The translations under genes were made by a program, and so were the position numbers. From Kitasatospora cineracea (GTDB lineage: Bacteria > Actinomycetota > Actinomycetes > Streptomycetales > Streptomycetaceae), in contig NZ_RJVJ01000001.1 of NCBI RefSeq assembly GCF_003751605.1, positions 4,526,001 through 4,590,000 on the forward strand: DNA of 64,000 bases, written 5' to 3'. The notes beneath the pieces were generated by a model. It made no database searches. It was given only the letters and a program-made list of their open reading frames with translations, and was not told the origin of the DNA. Below, in pieces: positions 24,334 through 33,451 of the stretch (its first letter is position 1; each line of letters begins with the position of its first letter).

Positions 24334-25416
24334 TCAGCAGGACTGGCGCACCACCAGGTGGGTGGGCAGCACCACCGAGCGGCCCGGCGCCGGGTCCTGC
24401 AGCAGTTCCACCGCCCGGGCGCCCAGGTCCTCGACCGGCTGGCGGACGGTGGTCAGGCCCGGCCGGGCGGTCGCGGCGGCCGGGGAGTCGTCGAAGCCGA
24501 TCACGGCGACGTCGTCCGGCACCCGCCGCCCGAGCCGGCGCAGCGCCCGCAGCGCGCCCACCGCCATCGCGTCCGAGGCGGCGAACACCGCGTCCACGTC
24601 CGGGTACTGGTCGAGCAGCCGGAGCATCGCGTGCTCGCCGGAACGCGACCCGAAGTCGCCGTACGCCACCGCGCAGCGGGTCGGGTCGCCCTGGTCGGCC
24701 AGCGCCCGCCGGTAGCCGGCCAGCCGGTCGGCGCCCGCGGCGGTGTCCGGCGGCCCGGCGATGGTGGCGATCCGCCGCCGCCCGGCCCGGTGCAGCAGGT
24801 TCACGGCGGCCCGCGCCCCGCTCAGGTTGTCGGCGTCCACGTGCGCCAGCCGCTGCGACTGCGGCGGCCGCCCCAGCGACACCACCGGCACGCCCGCGGC
24901 CTGCAGCAGCCCGGGCAGCGCCGGGTCGCCCCACCGGCCGACCAGCAGCACGCCGTCCACGTGCCCGCCGCACAGGTAGCGCACCAGCGACGGCCGGGCC
25001 GGCCCCGGACCCGCCGTCAGCACCACCAACTCCCGGTCCGGGACGACCCGCTGCGCGCCCGCCAGCAGCCGCACCGGGAACGGGTCGGCGTGGAAGCGCA
25101 GCACGTCCGCGAACGCCACCACGGCGATCGCCCCGGTGTCCCGGGCCGTCGCCGCGGGCGCCCGGCGGCGGACGTAGCTCAACTCGCGGGCCGCGCACTC
25201 GACGCGCGCCGCGATCTCGGCGGACACCGGCGCGGACCGGTTCAGCACCCGGGACGCGGTCGCGCTCGACACGCCCGCGCGGGCCGCGACCTGGGCCAGC
25301 GTCGGACCGGGGGGCGCGCTCGGCGCCTCGTTCGGCCCGGGGGCCGGGAACGGGACGGTGCCGCCCGGCTGGCGGGTGGCACCGATCGGGTGGGGGAGCG
25401 GGTGAACGGGCAACAC
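24334..25416 (-). CDS. LacI-family transcriptional regulator
   Basis: A 360-residue sugar-responsive repressor. The LacI helix-turn-helix is TLAQVAARAGVSSATASRVL followed by NRSAPVSAEIAARVECAARELSY split by the usual hinge. The periplasmic-binding-like core has VDGVLLVGRW, VPVVSLGRPP, VDADNLSGARAAVNLLHRAG, RRIATIAGPPD, DAVFAASDAMAVGALRALR and VIGFDDSPAAATARPGLTTV. GTG 25416 has GGAAGG upstream. The N-terminus has about 40 extra Pro-rich residues before the DNA-binding domain. No sugar operon is adjacent; the nearest carbohydrate gene is the GH74 enzyme, whose upstream region carries a LacI-like palindrome. That link is inference. Confidence 0.92.
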   Translation of the reverse strand: MLPVHPLPHPIGATRQPGGTVPFPAPGPNEAPSAPPGPTLAQVAARAGVSSATASRVLNRSAPVSAEIAARVECAARELSYVRRRAPAATARDTGAIAVVAFADVLRFHADPFPVRLLAGAQRVVPDRELVVLTAGPGPARPSLVRYLCGGHVDGVLLVGRWGDPALPGLLQAAGVPVVSLGRPPQSQRLAHVDADNLSGARAAVNLLHRAGRRRIATIAGPPDTAAGADRLAGYRRALADQGDPTRCAVAYGDFGSRSGEHAMLRLLDQYPDVDAVFAASDAMAVGALRALRRLGRRVPDDVAVIGFDDSPAAATARPGLTTVRQPVEDLGARAVELLQDPAPGRSVVLPTHLVVRQSC

Positions 25417-25877
25417 GGTCGCCCTTCCTGACACGGGGTGGGGGAGTCCGTGGCCACCCGCCCGGGGCCATCGGTGACCGCACCGTAGGGGCCTGGTCGG
25501 TGGACCGTCAAGGGATTCGACACGACCTCCTCGCCGCCTCCCCCCGCCTTCCGGCCATGCTCCGCCCCGCCTCCGTCCCACCCCGCGGACCAAGATCACC
25601 AGGCCGGGCCGGTCCCCGCCCGGCTCCCCGCCCCGGTCCGTGCCCGGCCGGAACGGCCCCCGGGGCCCGCCGCGGACCGGCCCGGCCGTCTCACCATCCG
25701 GTCGGCGACGCCCCGCCGCCGACCCGCGCGGCGCCGGCGGGAAGTGACGGACCGTCGCCCGCGCCGCCCGCCGCCCGCCCGGGTGCGGAACCGGCCCGGT
25801 GCTAGGCTCCGGCTTTCGTCCGGGCCGGTGCCCGGCCCGTGCGGGGCCGGCACCCACAGGGGAGAGCAGGAGCCGAA
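25417..25877. promoter_or_regulatory. 461-bp divergent gap with lacI-type gene promoter
   Basis: On the minus strand TTGACG (25511-25506) and TACGGT (25487-25482), 18 bases apart, form a good promoter for the LacI gene. On the plus strand TAGGCT (25803-25808) may be the -10 of the lipoprotein gene. The middle 250 bases are G/C-rich without a recognised feature. Confidence 0.55.
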
Positions 25878-26366
25878 GTGTTCGCAGTACGCAGTGCCAA
25901 GGCCGCGTCGATAGCCGTGGCCGCCGCCGCGGCCGCCGTCCTGACGGGGTGCAGCGCCGAGGTGCACGTGGGCACCACCCAGTCCACCACCGCCGCCGCC
26001 CCGTCCCCCTCCTCGACCGCCACCACGGGCGCCGCGGACAGCGCGGCCCCCACCGACGGCGCGAGCCCCACGGGCGGTGCGGTGGCCGAGGGCGACGGGG
26101 GCGACGCGGCCCTCCCCAAGGTCTCCGCCGCCAAGGTCGCCAAGACCACGGCCCAGAAGCTCGCCGCCGCCCGCAGCAAGGCCGAGCCGAAGGTCACCTG
26201 CCCCGACGACCTGCTCGGCAAGGTCGGCACCGTCCTGCGCTGCCAGCTGGTCGCCGACGACGGCAGCACCCTGGGCATCACCGTCACCGTCACCGCGGTC
26301 CGGGGCACCAACGTCAACTTCGACATCAAGGCCGACGACAAGGCCACCCCGGCCGCCGCCTCCTGA
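25878..26366 (+). CDS. DUF4333-type lipoprotein
   Basis: A 162-residue surface lipoprotein. GTG 25878 precedes a signal peptide (ASIAVAAAAAAVLTGC) with lipobox Cys at about residue 25. A Ser/Thr/Ala/Gly spacer follows (about 30-85), then a domain with KVTCPDDLLGKVGTVLRCQL, TLGITVTVTAVRG and VNFDIKADD. The two-Cys pattern CPxxL...GxxxxC plus a V-rich strand matches DUF4333, a family of actinobacterial cell-surface proteins of unknown function. AGGAG lies six bases before the start. A terminator-like hairpin follows. Confidence 0.85.
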   Translation: MFAVRSAKAASIAVAAAAAAVLTGCSAEVHVGTTQSTTAAAPSPSSTATTGAADSAAPTDGASPTGGAVAEGDGGDAALPKVSAAKVAKTTAQKLAAARSKAEPKVTCPDDLLGKVGTVLRCQLVADDGSTLGITVTVTAVRGTNVNFDIKADDKATPAAAS

Positions 26367-26396
26367 CCCGCTCACGCCCCGCTCACGCCCCGCCGC

Positions 26397-26426
26397 GCGC
26401 CCCGTACCCGACCGGCACGGGGGCGC
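26397..26426 (+). terminator. Terminator-like hairpin after the lipoprotein gene
   Basis: GCGCCCCGT (26397-26405) pairs with ACGGGGGCGC (26417-26426) with one bulged G; loop of about 11 bases. Confidence 0.55.
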
Positions 26427-26568
26427 GCAGCGGGGCGGCGGCGTTCCCGGGCGGCAGCCGGCCGGGAGCCGGGGGAGGCCCGGCAGCGCCGGAGGTCCGT
26501 GACCGCGTGGAGCCCCGCCCCCCGGAACCCCTGTCGGGCCGCTCCGCCCCCGGCCTACACTCGCCCCC

Positions 26569-26799
26569 GTGACCAAGGACCTGAAGTGCACCCACTGCGG
26601 GAACCCCGGACTCGACCAGGGCTTCCTCGAGGACAGCGGCGAGCACAGCCACGGCGACACCCGCTGGATCGCCGGCCCGCTGGAGCGCGGCGTCTTCGGC
26701 CGGGCCAAGCGCCTGGGCCGCCCCCGCTTCCAGCTCGACGCCTTCCGCTGCCCGAACTGCGGCCACCTGGAACTGTTCGCCCGTCAGGAACTCGGCTGA
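26569..26799 (+). CDS. Small zinc-ribbon protein
   Basis: A 76-residue protein with two CxxC knuckles, CTHCGNPG (about residues 7-14) and FRCPNCGHLELF (about 62-73), so it is likely to bind one zinc. The middle carries WIAGPLERGVFGRAKRLGRP. GTG 26569 lies seven bases after a -10-like TACACT, so the mRNA is probably leaderless. It precedes the S51 peptidase gene by 46 bases and may be co-transcribed. Function unknown. Confidence 0.8.
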   Translation: MTKDLKCTHCGNPGLDQGFLEDSGEHSHGDTRWIAGPLERGVFGRAKRLGRPRFQLDAFRCPNCGHLELFARQELG

Positions 26800-26845
26800 C
26801 CGGCCGGGCCCCCGCGCCGCCGACCGCCCCTGCCCCGGAGGCACC

Positions 26846-27508
26846 GTGAAACTGCTCCTCACCTCTGCCGGAGTGAAGAACCCCAGCATCCGGCGGGCCC
26901 TGGTCGACCTGCTGGGCAAGCCGATCGAGGAGGCCGACGCCCTGTGCATCCCCACCGCGGGCTACGGCCACCCGATGGGGAGCCCGGCCGGGGCCTGGCG
27001 CTTCGTCACCGGGCGCTCCACCACCCCGATGTGCGAACTCGGCTGGAAGTCCATGGGCGTCCTGGAGCTCACCGCGCTGCCCAGCATCGGCACGGAGCGC
27101 TGGCTGCCCTGGGTCGAGCAGGCCGACGTCCTGCTCGCCAACGGCGGTGACGCGCTCTACCTGTGCCACTGGATGCGCCAGTCCGGCCTCGCGGAACTGC
27201 TCCCCTCCTTCCCCGGGAAGACCTGGGTCGGGCTGAGCGCCGGCAGCATGGTGATGACGCCCCGGATCGGCGCGGACTTCGTCGGGTGGGAGCCGCCCGG
27301 CGGCGGCGACGAGACCCTGGGCCTGGTCGACTTCTCCCTCTTCCCGCACCTCGACCACCCGGCCCTGCCGGAGAACACCGCGGCCGACGCCGAACGCTGG
27401 GCCGCCGCCCTGCCGAACCCGGCCTACGCCATCGACGACGAGACCGCGGTCCAGGTCGTCGACGGCGCCGTCGAGATCGTCTCCGAGGGCCACTGGCGCC
27501 GCTTCTGA
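26846..27508 (+). CDS. Peptidase S51 (peptidase E-like)
   Basis: A 220-residue enzyme of the class I glutamine-amidotransferase-like fold. The nucleophile elbow is VGLSAGSMVMTP, and the upstream loop LLANGGDALYLCHWM and the later FSLFPHLDHP His region match dipeptidase E/S51 proteins. Known members cleave Asp-X dipeptides; related ones act on cyanophycin products. GTG 26846 has GGAG six bases upstream. It follows the zinc-ribbon gene and converges on the dehalogenase-like gene with a 27-bp gap. Confidence 0.9.
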   Translation: MKLLLTSAGVKNPSIRRALVDLLGKPIEEADALCIPTAGYGHPMGSPAGAWRFVTGRSTTPMCELGWKSMGVLELTALPSIGTERWLPWVEQADVLLANGGDALYLCHWMRQSGLAELLPSFPGKTWVGLSAGSMVMTPRIGADFVGWEPPGGGDETLGLVDFSLFPHLDHPALPENTAADAERWAAALPNPAYAIDDETAVQVVDGAVEIVSEGHWRRF

Positions 27509-27535
27509 ACGGGCGGCGCCCGCGGACGGGGCCCG

Positions 27536-28441
27536 TCAGCGGGCCAGCAGGGCCCGGACGGTCGCGGCGATCTCGTCGGGGGCCTCCTCGGCCATGAAGT
27601 GCCCCGCCCGGGTCAGCCGGTGGTCGAGGTCCGGGGCCCAGGCCCGCCAGAGCCCGGCGGCGTCGTAGCCCAGGCGGGCGCCCCAGTCCTGCTGGACGAC
27701 GGTGACCGGCATGGCCAGCCGGGTGCCGGCGTCCAGGTCGGCCCGGTCGTGCAGGACGTCGATGCCGGCCGAGGCGCGGTAGTCCGCGACGATCGACGGG
27801 ACGGCCGCCGCGCTCGCCCGCAGGTACTCCGCGCGGGCCCCGGGCGGCAGCGCGGCCGGGTCGTTCGCCCAGGCGTCGAGGAAGGACCCGAAGAAGGCGT
27901 CCGCACTGTTGGCGATCATCGTCTCGGGCAGGCCGGGCGGCTGCGCCATCAGGTACAGGTGGTAGCCGACCGCCGCCGAGGTGCCGTGCAGGACGTCCCA
28001 CATGTCGAGCGTCGGCACCACGTCGAGGATGCCGAGGTGGCTGACCGCCCCCGGGTGGTCCAGCCCGGCGCGGAACGCCACCAGCGCGCCCCGGTCGTGC
28101 CCCACCAGCGCGAACCGCCGGTGGCCCAGCGCGGCCGCCAGCGCCACCACGTCGGCGGCCATCGTCCGCTTCGCGTACACCTCGGGGCCGGTGGCCGCGG
28201 GCTTCCCGCTGGCGCCGTAGCCGCGCAGGTCGGGGCAGATCACCGTGTGCTCGGCGGCCAGCCGCTCGGCGACGTGCCGCCACATCAGCCGGGTCTGCGG
28301 GAACCCGTGCAGCAGCACCACCGGACTGCCGCTGCCGCCGACCCACGCGGCGACCTCCACCCCGTCCGCACCGGGCAGCCGGACGTCCTCGAAACCCCGG
28401 ACACCGAACTGCGCGGACTCCGTGAACTCCGTGAACTCCAT
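27536..28441 (-). CDS. Alpha/beta hydrolase, haloacetate-dehalogenase/epoxide-hydrolase type
   Basis: A 301-residue hydrolase. The oxyanion segment is VVLLHGFPQTRLMWRHV, DLRGYGASGKP follows, and the nucleophile elbow GHDRGALVAFR has Asp, not Ser, as in dehalogenases and epoxide hydrolases. The LDVVPTLDMW segment and the His in RAGHFMAEEAPDEIA complete the site. The overall order is closest to fluoroacetate-dehalogenase-like proteins, but substrate cannot be assigned. The start MEFTEFTES comes from a short repeat (GTGAACTCC). It diverges from the BTAD regulator gene and shares a 122-bp control region with SARP-like repeats. Confidence 0.9.
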   Translation of the reverse strand: MEFTEFTESAQFGVRGFEDVRLPGADGVEVAAWVGGSGSPVVLLHGFPQTRLMWRHVAERLAAEHTVICPDLRGYGASGKPAATGPEVYAKRTMAADVVALAAALGHRRFALVGHDRGALVAFRAGLDHPGAVSHLGILDVVPTLDMWDVLHGTSAAVGYHLYLMAQPPGLPETMIANSADAFFGSFLDAWANDPAALPPGARAEYLRASAAAVPSIVADYRASAGIDVLHDRADLDAGTRLAMPVTVVQQDWGARLGYDAAGLWRAWAPDLDHRLTRAGHFMAEEAPDEIAATVRALLAR

Positions 28442-28457
28442 GACAGGTACCTCTCCT

Positions 28458-28514
28458 CCGATCGGGAACCGACCGCACCAGCCTCGGCCCCGCCGATCAG
28501 CAACCGATCAGCAC
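28458..28514. promoter_or_regulatory. Two pairs of 11-bp direct repeats before the BTAD gene
   Basis: CCGATCAGCAA (28493-28503) and CCGATCAGCAC (28504-28514) are tandem copies with an exact 11-bp period. Thirteen bases upstream are CCGATCGGGAA (28458-28468) and CCGACCGCACC (28469-28479), same period, sharing CCGA. SARP/BTAD proteins bind such helical-turn direct repeats. Confidence 0.62.
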
Positions 28515-28563
28515 GCGCACCGCGCCCGGCGGCCCGGCCCCGCCCCGGAGGGAGGATGGGGGC

Positions 28564-30522
28564 ATGCGAATCGACGTGCTCGGTTCCGTCCGGGCCCGGC
28601 GCGCGGACGGCACCCCGGTGGAACTCGGCGGCCCCCGCCACCGCGAGGTCCTGGCCCGGCTGGTCGCCGCCGACGGCCGGCTGGTCCCCACCGCCACCCT
28701 GGTCGACGACCTGTGGGCCGAGGACCCGCCGCCGCGCGCCGTCGGCGCCCTGCGCACCTTCGTCGGCGCCCTGCGCCGCGCCCTCGAACCCGACCGGCCG
28801 CCCCGCACCCCGCCCCGCCTGCTGGTCACCGAGGGACCCGGCTACGCGCTGCGCCTGCCCCGCGCCGACGTCGACGCCCACCGCTTCGAGGACGCCCTGG
28901 CCCGCGCCCGGCACGACCCCGCCGCCGCCCCCGACCTGACCGCCGCCCTCGCCGACTGGCGCGGCCCCGCCTACGCCGACCTGCCCGACCGGCCCTGGGC
29001 CCGGCGCGAACGGGACCGGCTGGAGGAACTGCGGCTGGACGGGATCGAACTGCGCGCCCGACTGCTCCTCGACACCCCGCCGGACGCCGGGCAGGAGGCC
29101 CGACTGTCCTCCCTGGCCGCCGAGTTGGGCGCCCACGTCGACGAGCACCCGTGGCGCGAGGCCGCCTGGGCGCTGCTCGCCCGCGCCCTGCACCGCTCCG
29201 GCCGGCAGGCCGACGCCCTGGCCGCCCTGCGCCGCGCCCGCACCCTGCTCGGCGAACGGCTCGGCCTCGACCCGGGCGCCGAACTCCAGCGCCTGGAAGC
29301 CGACATCCTCACCGGCACCGCCCCCCACGGGCAGCCGCCCGCCGCCTGGAGCCTGCCCGGCGGCCGCCTCGGCCCGCGCACCACCGTCGACCTCGCCCGC
29401 ACCCTCTCGCTCGCGGGCGGCGACGCCCTGCTGCACGCCCGCCGCGACCGCCTCGCCGCCGTCCACGCCGCCGAACGCACCGGCGACCCGCTGCTGACCG
29501 CCCGGGTCATCGCCGCCTACGACGTCCCCGCCCTGTGGAGCCGCGCCGACGACGCCGCCCAGTCCCGCGCCGTGGTCGAGGCCGCCGAGCGGACCCTCGC
29601 CGCCCTCGGCCCGGACGCCCCCGACCCCCTCACCGCCCGGCTGCTGGCCACCGTCGCCGTCGAGAGCCGCACCGCCGACCAGACCCCCGACCGGCTGCGC
29701 CGCGCCGGCCGGGCCGCCCGCCGGGCCGAGACCCTGGCCCGGCAGCTGGGCGACCCGGCCCTGCTGGCGTTCGCCCTCAACGGGGTGTTCCTGCAGTCCT
29801 TCGACCGCCCCGGCCTCGCCCCCGAACGGGACCGCACCGGCGCCGAGATCCTCGACCTCGCCACCCGCCACGACCTGCCGCACTTCGCCGTCCTCGGCCG
29901 GCTGGTCCGCCTGCAGTCCGCCTCCGCCCTCGGCGACCTCGAAACCGCCGCCGAACACGCCCGGGCCGCCGAACGGCTCGCCGCCACCACCGAGGCACCC
30001 CTGGTCGGCGTCCTCACCACCTGGTTCCGGGCCCGGGCCGCCGCCGAACACAGCACCCGCCCCGGCGGCCCCACCGCCGCCGAGGCCGCCGCCCGCTACC
30101 GGCACGCCGACACCGCCCTGCGCACCGCCGGCATGCCCGGCCTGCGCCGCGGCCTCCTCCCGCTCGCCCTGCTCGGCCTGCGCCTGCTGCACGAACGCCC
30201 CGCCCCCGTCGACCCCCGCCTCGACTGGGGCCCCCACCTCCCCTGGGCCCGCCCCCACCTGCTGCTCGCCCAGGGCCGCCGCACCGAAGCCGCCGAAGCC
30301 CTCACCGCCCTCCCCGACCCCCCGCCCGACCACCTCCAGGAAGCCCTCTGGTGCCTCACCGCCCACGCCGCCGCCCGCCTCGCCGACCCCGCCACCGCCA
30401 CCCGGGCCGCCGAAGCCCTGCACCCCGCCCGCACCGAACACGCCGGTGCCGCCAGCGGCCTGCTGACCCTCGGCCCGGTCGCCCGCTACCTGGCCGAAGC
30501 CCGTTCCTGCGCCGGGAGTTGA
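28564..30522 (+). CDS. BTAD/SARP-type transcriptional regulator
   Basis: A 652-residue regulator. Residues 1-95 are an OmpR-type winged helix (RIDVLGSVRARRADG, GGPRHREVLARLVAADGR, TLVDDLWAEDPP, VTEGPGYALRL). Residues about 96-245 are the BTAD domain (DVDAHRFEDALARAR, ERDRLEELRLDGIELRARLL, HPWREAAWALLARALHRSGR, LGLDPGAELQRLEADIL). The remaining 400 residues are Ala/Arg-rich helices like degenerate TPRs, without a visible Walker A, so the NB-ARC domain of AfsR is absent. SARPs usually activate secondary-metabolism genes. No such cluster is in the window; the divergent hydrolase is the obvious nearby target. ATG 28564 has GGAGG upstream. Confidence 0.92.
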   Translation: MRIDVLGSVRARRADGTPVELGGPRHREVLARLVAADGRLVPTATLVDDLWAEDPPPRAVGALRTFVGALRRALEPDRPPRTPPRLLVTEGPGYALRLPRADVDAHRFEDALARARHDPAAAPDLTAALADWRGPAYADLPDRPWARRERDRLEELRLDGIELRARLLLDTPPDAGQEARLSSLAAELGAHVDEHPWREAAWALLARALHRSGRQADALAALRRARTLLGERLGLDPGAELQRLEADILTGTAPHGQPPAAWSLPGGRLGPRTTVDLARTLSLAGGDALLHARRDRLAAVHAAERTGDPLLTARVIAAYDVPALWSRADDAAQSRAVVEAAERTLAALGPDAPDPLTARLLATVAVESRTADQTPDRLRRAGRAARRAETLARQLGDPALLAFALNGVFLQSFDRPGLAPERDRTGAEILDLATRHDLPHFAVLGRLVRLQSASALGDLETAAEHARAAERLAATTEAPLVGVLTTWFRARAAAEHSTRPGGPTAAEAAARYRHADTALRTAGMPGLRRGLLPLALLGLRLLHERPAPVDPRLDWGPHLPWARPHLLLAQGRRTEAAEALTALPDPPPDHLQEALWCLTAHAAARLADPATATRAAEALHPARTEHAGAASGLLTLGPVARYLAEARSCAGS

Positions 30523-30646
30523 CCCCGGCACCGGACGCCCCGGGCGGGCCCGCGACCGGGTGACGGCACGTCAGCAGGACCGGGCCCGGCGGCTCACCCG
30601 TCCGGGCCGCCGGGGTCGCCGCCGGGCCGGGCCGCCGGAAAAGTGG

Positions 30647-30724
30647 CGGAGAACGCCCGGCGGAGGACGCCGGGCGGAGGACGCCGGGCGGAGGACGCCG
30701 GGCGGGGAGTGCCGGGCGGAGCGA
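30647..30724. repeat. 14-bp tandem repeat before the phosphatase start
   Basis: CGGAGGACGCCGGG is repeated perfectly three times (30661-30702), flanked by imperfect copies at 30647-30660 and 30703-30716. A 14-bp period is not a multiple of three, so this is better placed in the 5' leader than in coding sequence. Confidence 0.75.
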
Positions 30725-30735
30725 GAGGGGCGGCC

Positions 30736-32448
30736 GTGTACGGGCGACCGGAGCAGCCCGACTGGGGCGAGGCCCTGCGCCGCACCGTCGAGCGGCTGCG
30801 CGAGGAGCAGCGCCGGTCCGCGCCCGCCGAACCGCCCGGCCCGCCGCCGGTCGTCCCGGACGCGGCGCTCGACCCGGATCTGGCCCGCCCGCCGGACCTC
30901 GACCTGCGCCACCTGCTGGACGCCGTCCCGCAGGCCGCGGTGCTGGCCGAGCCGGTGCTCGACGCGGCGGGCACCGTCCGGGACCTGGCCGCGGTGGTCG
31001 TCAACGAGGCCGCGCTCCGGCACCCGCACCACCCCGGGCAGCCGCACCGGCAGGCCGACGGGGGCGGCGGCCTCTCGCTGCGCGAGGCGTACCCGGGGCT
31101 GTGGAGCGCGGCGTTCGCGGACACCGTCGGCGAGGTGCTGCGGACGGGGTACGCGGCCCGCTCGGTGCCGGTGCGACGGAGCCTGCGGACGCCCGACGGC
31201 GGCACCCGCACCCGCCGCGAGCACGTCACCGCGCACCGGCTGGGCCGGCGGCTGCTGCTGGTGTGGCCCGACGACCGGACCGAGGAGATCACCCGCGCCG
31301 CGCAGCGCATCGCCCGGGTCGGCTGGGCCGAGTGGGACCTGGAGGAGAGCCGGCTGGACGTCTCGCCCGGCCTGGCGGTGCTGCTCGGCCTGCCGCCCGA
31401 CACCGCCGCCCTCACCCCGGGCCGGGCGCTGCGCCGGGTCACCGAGACCGCCCGCCCCGCCCTGTACCGCGACCTCGGCCGGCTGCTGGCCACCGGCGAG
31501 GACATCGACGTGCTGACCGAGCTGTACGGGGTCGGCCGGCCGCGCCGGGTCCGGCTGGTGGCCGAGGCGGTGCGCGAGGACGGCGGGCCGGTCGAGGGCC
31601 TGCGGGTGGTGCTGCAGGACGTCACGGAGCTGTGGGAGAGCCGGCGGCGGCTGCGCGAGCAGGAGGAGGAGACCGAGCGCCAGGCCCGGCGCGCCGACAC
31701 CGAGCACTACGTGGTGCAGCGCCTCCAGGAGGCCCTGCAGCCGCGCTCCGCGGCCCTGGTCGGAATCGGCGTCCGCACCGCGGTGGCCTACCGCCCGGCC
31801 GAGGCCGGGGTCGGCGGCGACTGGTTCAAGGTCCGCCAACTCCCGGACGGCCAGGTGCTGTTGGCGGTCGGCGACGCGCGCGGGCACGGCCTGGACGCGG
31901 TCGCCCTGATGTCGACGCTGCGGCACGCGCTGGCCGGGCTGGCGTTCACCGGCGCGCTGGTCGAGTCGCTCGGCGGCTGGCTCAACCGGATCGCCTGCGA
32001 CGAGGGCGACGAGGCCACCGCCACCGCGGTCATCTCCCGCTACTACCCCGACCGGCGCCTGCTGCGCTGGATCTGCGCCGGCCACCCCCCGCCGGTCCTG
32101 CTCCGGGACGGCCGGGCCGCCCCGATGGCCGCCGACACCGGCCCGCCGCTGGGCGTGCTGCCCGACGTCGCCTACCGGGCGGTGGAGACGTACGTCCGCC
32201 CCGGCGACACCGTCCTGCTGTACAGCGACGGCCTGGTCGAACGCCGCGACCAGGACATCGACACCCGCCTCGACGCGCTCTGCGCGGCCGTCCGGCGGAA
32301 CGCCACCGAGGACTGCGCGCACGGCCCCGACCTGCAGGAACTGGTGGACGCCGTGGTGCGCGACATGTCCGGCCCGCTGTCCGAGGACGACGCCACCCTG
32401 CTGGCCTTCCGCTTCGAGCCCGAGCCGGAGCCCGAGCCCGGGAGCTGA
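30736..32448 (+). CDS. PP2C/SpoIIE-type serine phosphatase with PAS-like region
   Basis: A 570-residue cytoplasmic phosphatase. The start GTG 30736 (VYGRPEQPDW) has GAGAGGGG upstream and lies after the tandem repeat; GTG 30643 would put the repeat in the protein. Residues about 45-165 and 180-290 look like two PAS/sensor segments (LLDAVPQAAVLAEPVLDAAG; RIARVGWAEWDLEESRLDVS). A coiled-coil (ELWESRRRLREQEEETERQA) leads to the PP2C_SIG domain with GVGGDWFKVR, VGDARGHGLDAVALM, CAGHPPPVLL and LLYSDGLVERR; the metal-binding Asp residues are present. Such proteins dephosphorylate anti-sigma antagonists of the STAS type. Confidence 0.92.
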   Translation: MYGRPEQPDWGEALRRTVERLREEQRRSAPAEPPGPPPVVPDAALDPDLARPPDLDLRHLLDAVPQAAVLAEPVLDAAGTVRDLAAVVVNEAALRHPHHPGQPHRQADGGGGLSLREAYPGLWSAAFADTVGEVLRTGYAARSVPVRRSLRTPDGGTRTRREHVTAHRLGRRLLLVWPDDRTEEITRAAQRIARVGWAEWDLEESRLDVSPGLAVLLGLPPDTAALTPGRALRRVTETARPALYRDLGRLLATGEDIDVLTELYGVGRPRRVRLVAEAVREDGGPVEGLRVVLQDVTELWESRRRLREQEEETERQARRADTEHYVVQRLQEALQPRSAALVGIGVRTAVAYRPAEAGVGGDWFKVRQLPDGQVLLAVGDARGHGLDAVALMSTLRHALAGLAFTGALVESLGGWLNRIACDEGDEATATAVISRYYPDRRLLRWICAGHPPPVLLRDGRAAPMAADTGPPLGVLPDVAYRAVETYVRPGDTVLLYSDGLVERRDQDIDTRLDALCAAVRRNATEDCAHGPDLQELVDAVVRDMSGPLSEDDATLLAFRFEPEPEPEPGS

Positions 32449-32472
32449 GCCCGGGAGCCGGACGGCCGGAGG

Positions 32473-33336
32473 TCAGTCGTGCGGCACCACCGCGACCGGG
32501 GCCTGCGCGTGGTGGATCACCGCGTGCGCCACCGAGCCGAGCTTGCTGCCCAGGCCCAGGGTGCGCCGACGCCGGCCGACCACCACCAGGTCCGACTGCT
32601 CGGACGCCTCGACCAGCGCGGCCGCGCCGCCACCGGTGCGGACGTCCTCCAGGACCAGCGTGCGCGGGTACTTCTGCCGCCACGGGGCGACCGCCTCGGC
32701 GACCATGCCCACCGCCAGCGCCCCCAGCTCCTGCTGCTCGGTCTCCACCGGGATCCACCCGGCGTACCCGTACACCGGCGGCAGCTCCCAGCCGTGCACC
32801 ACCCGCACCCGGGCGTCGCGCAGCTGCGCCTCCTGGAAGGCGAACTCCAGTACGGCGCCGTCCGGTTCGAGCGCGTCCAGGCCGACGGTGACCTCCGGCT
32901 CGTGCGACTGCGGCTCCGGCCGGCCCTCGCGGACCAGCACCACCGGCGCCGCCGAACGGCCCGCCACGCCCAGGCTGACCGAGCCGACCAGCAGCCCGCG
33001 GAAACCGCCCAGCCCGCGGGTGCCGATCACCAGCAGCTGCCCCTGCTCGGCGGCGGCCGTCAGCCCGTCGATCGCGGCGTCCGGCACCAGCTCGCCGGTC
33101 ACCTCCAGGCCCGGGTACGCGGCGGCCAGCTCCTTGGCGACGTCGCCCAGCATGGATCGCGCGCCGCTCTCCAGGTCCTCGGCCTTCACCAGGTCGTTGG
33201 CCTTCCGGCCCAGGTAGGGCCAGGCGTGCAGCAACCGCAGCGGGGCACCGCGCCGGCCGGCCTCCTGGGCGGCCCAGTGCGCGGCGGCCCGGCTGCGGAC
33301 GGACGCGTCGACTGCGGCGAGAACGGGACGAGTCAT
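32473..33336 (-). CDS. Universal stress protein, tandem UspA domains
   Basis: A 287-residue protein with two UspA domains (about 1-140 and 147-287). Nucleotide-binding motifs are GTRGLGGFRGLLVGSVS in the first and GRRRRTLGLGSKLGSVAHAV in the second (G-2x-G-9x-G type). The dimer strand VVLVREG and APVAVVPHD close the domains. ATG 33336. Tandem Usp proteins are typical of the DosR hypoxia/dormancy regulon in actinobacteria, and a DosR/OsdR-like box lies 116 bases upstream. It diverges from the HTH-flavin-like gene. Confidence 0.93.
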   Translation of the reverse strand: MTRPVLAAVDASVRSRAAAHWAAQEAGRRGAPLRLLHAWPYLGRKANDLVKAEDLESGARSMLGDVAKELAAAYPGLEVTGELVPDAAIDGLTAAAEQGQLLVIGTRGLGGFRGLLVGSVSLGVAGRSAAPVVLVREGRPEPQSHEPEVTVGLDALEPDGAVLEFAFQEAQLRDARVRVVHGWELPPVYGYAGWIPVETEQQELGALAVGMVAEAVAPWRQKYPRTLVLEDVRTGGGAAALVEASEQSDLVVVGRRRRTLGLGSKLGSVAHAVIHHAQAPVAVVPHD

Positions 33337-33451
33337 GGCAGTGCCTTCCCTGTACGAGTCCCCGCGGGCCCCCATCGCCCGACAGCGGGGTCGCCCCCCA
33401 CTCTGCGCCCGCCCGCCCACCCCCGCCAGGGCCGCCGGACCCGCCCGGAAC

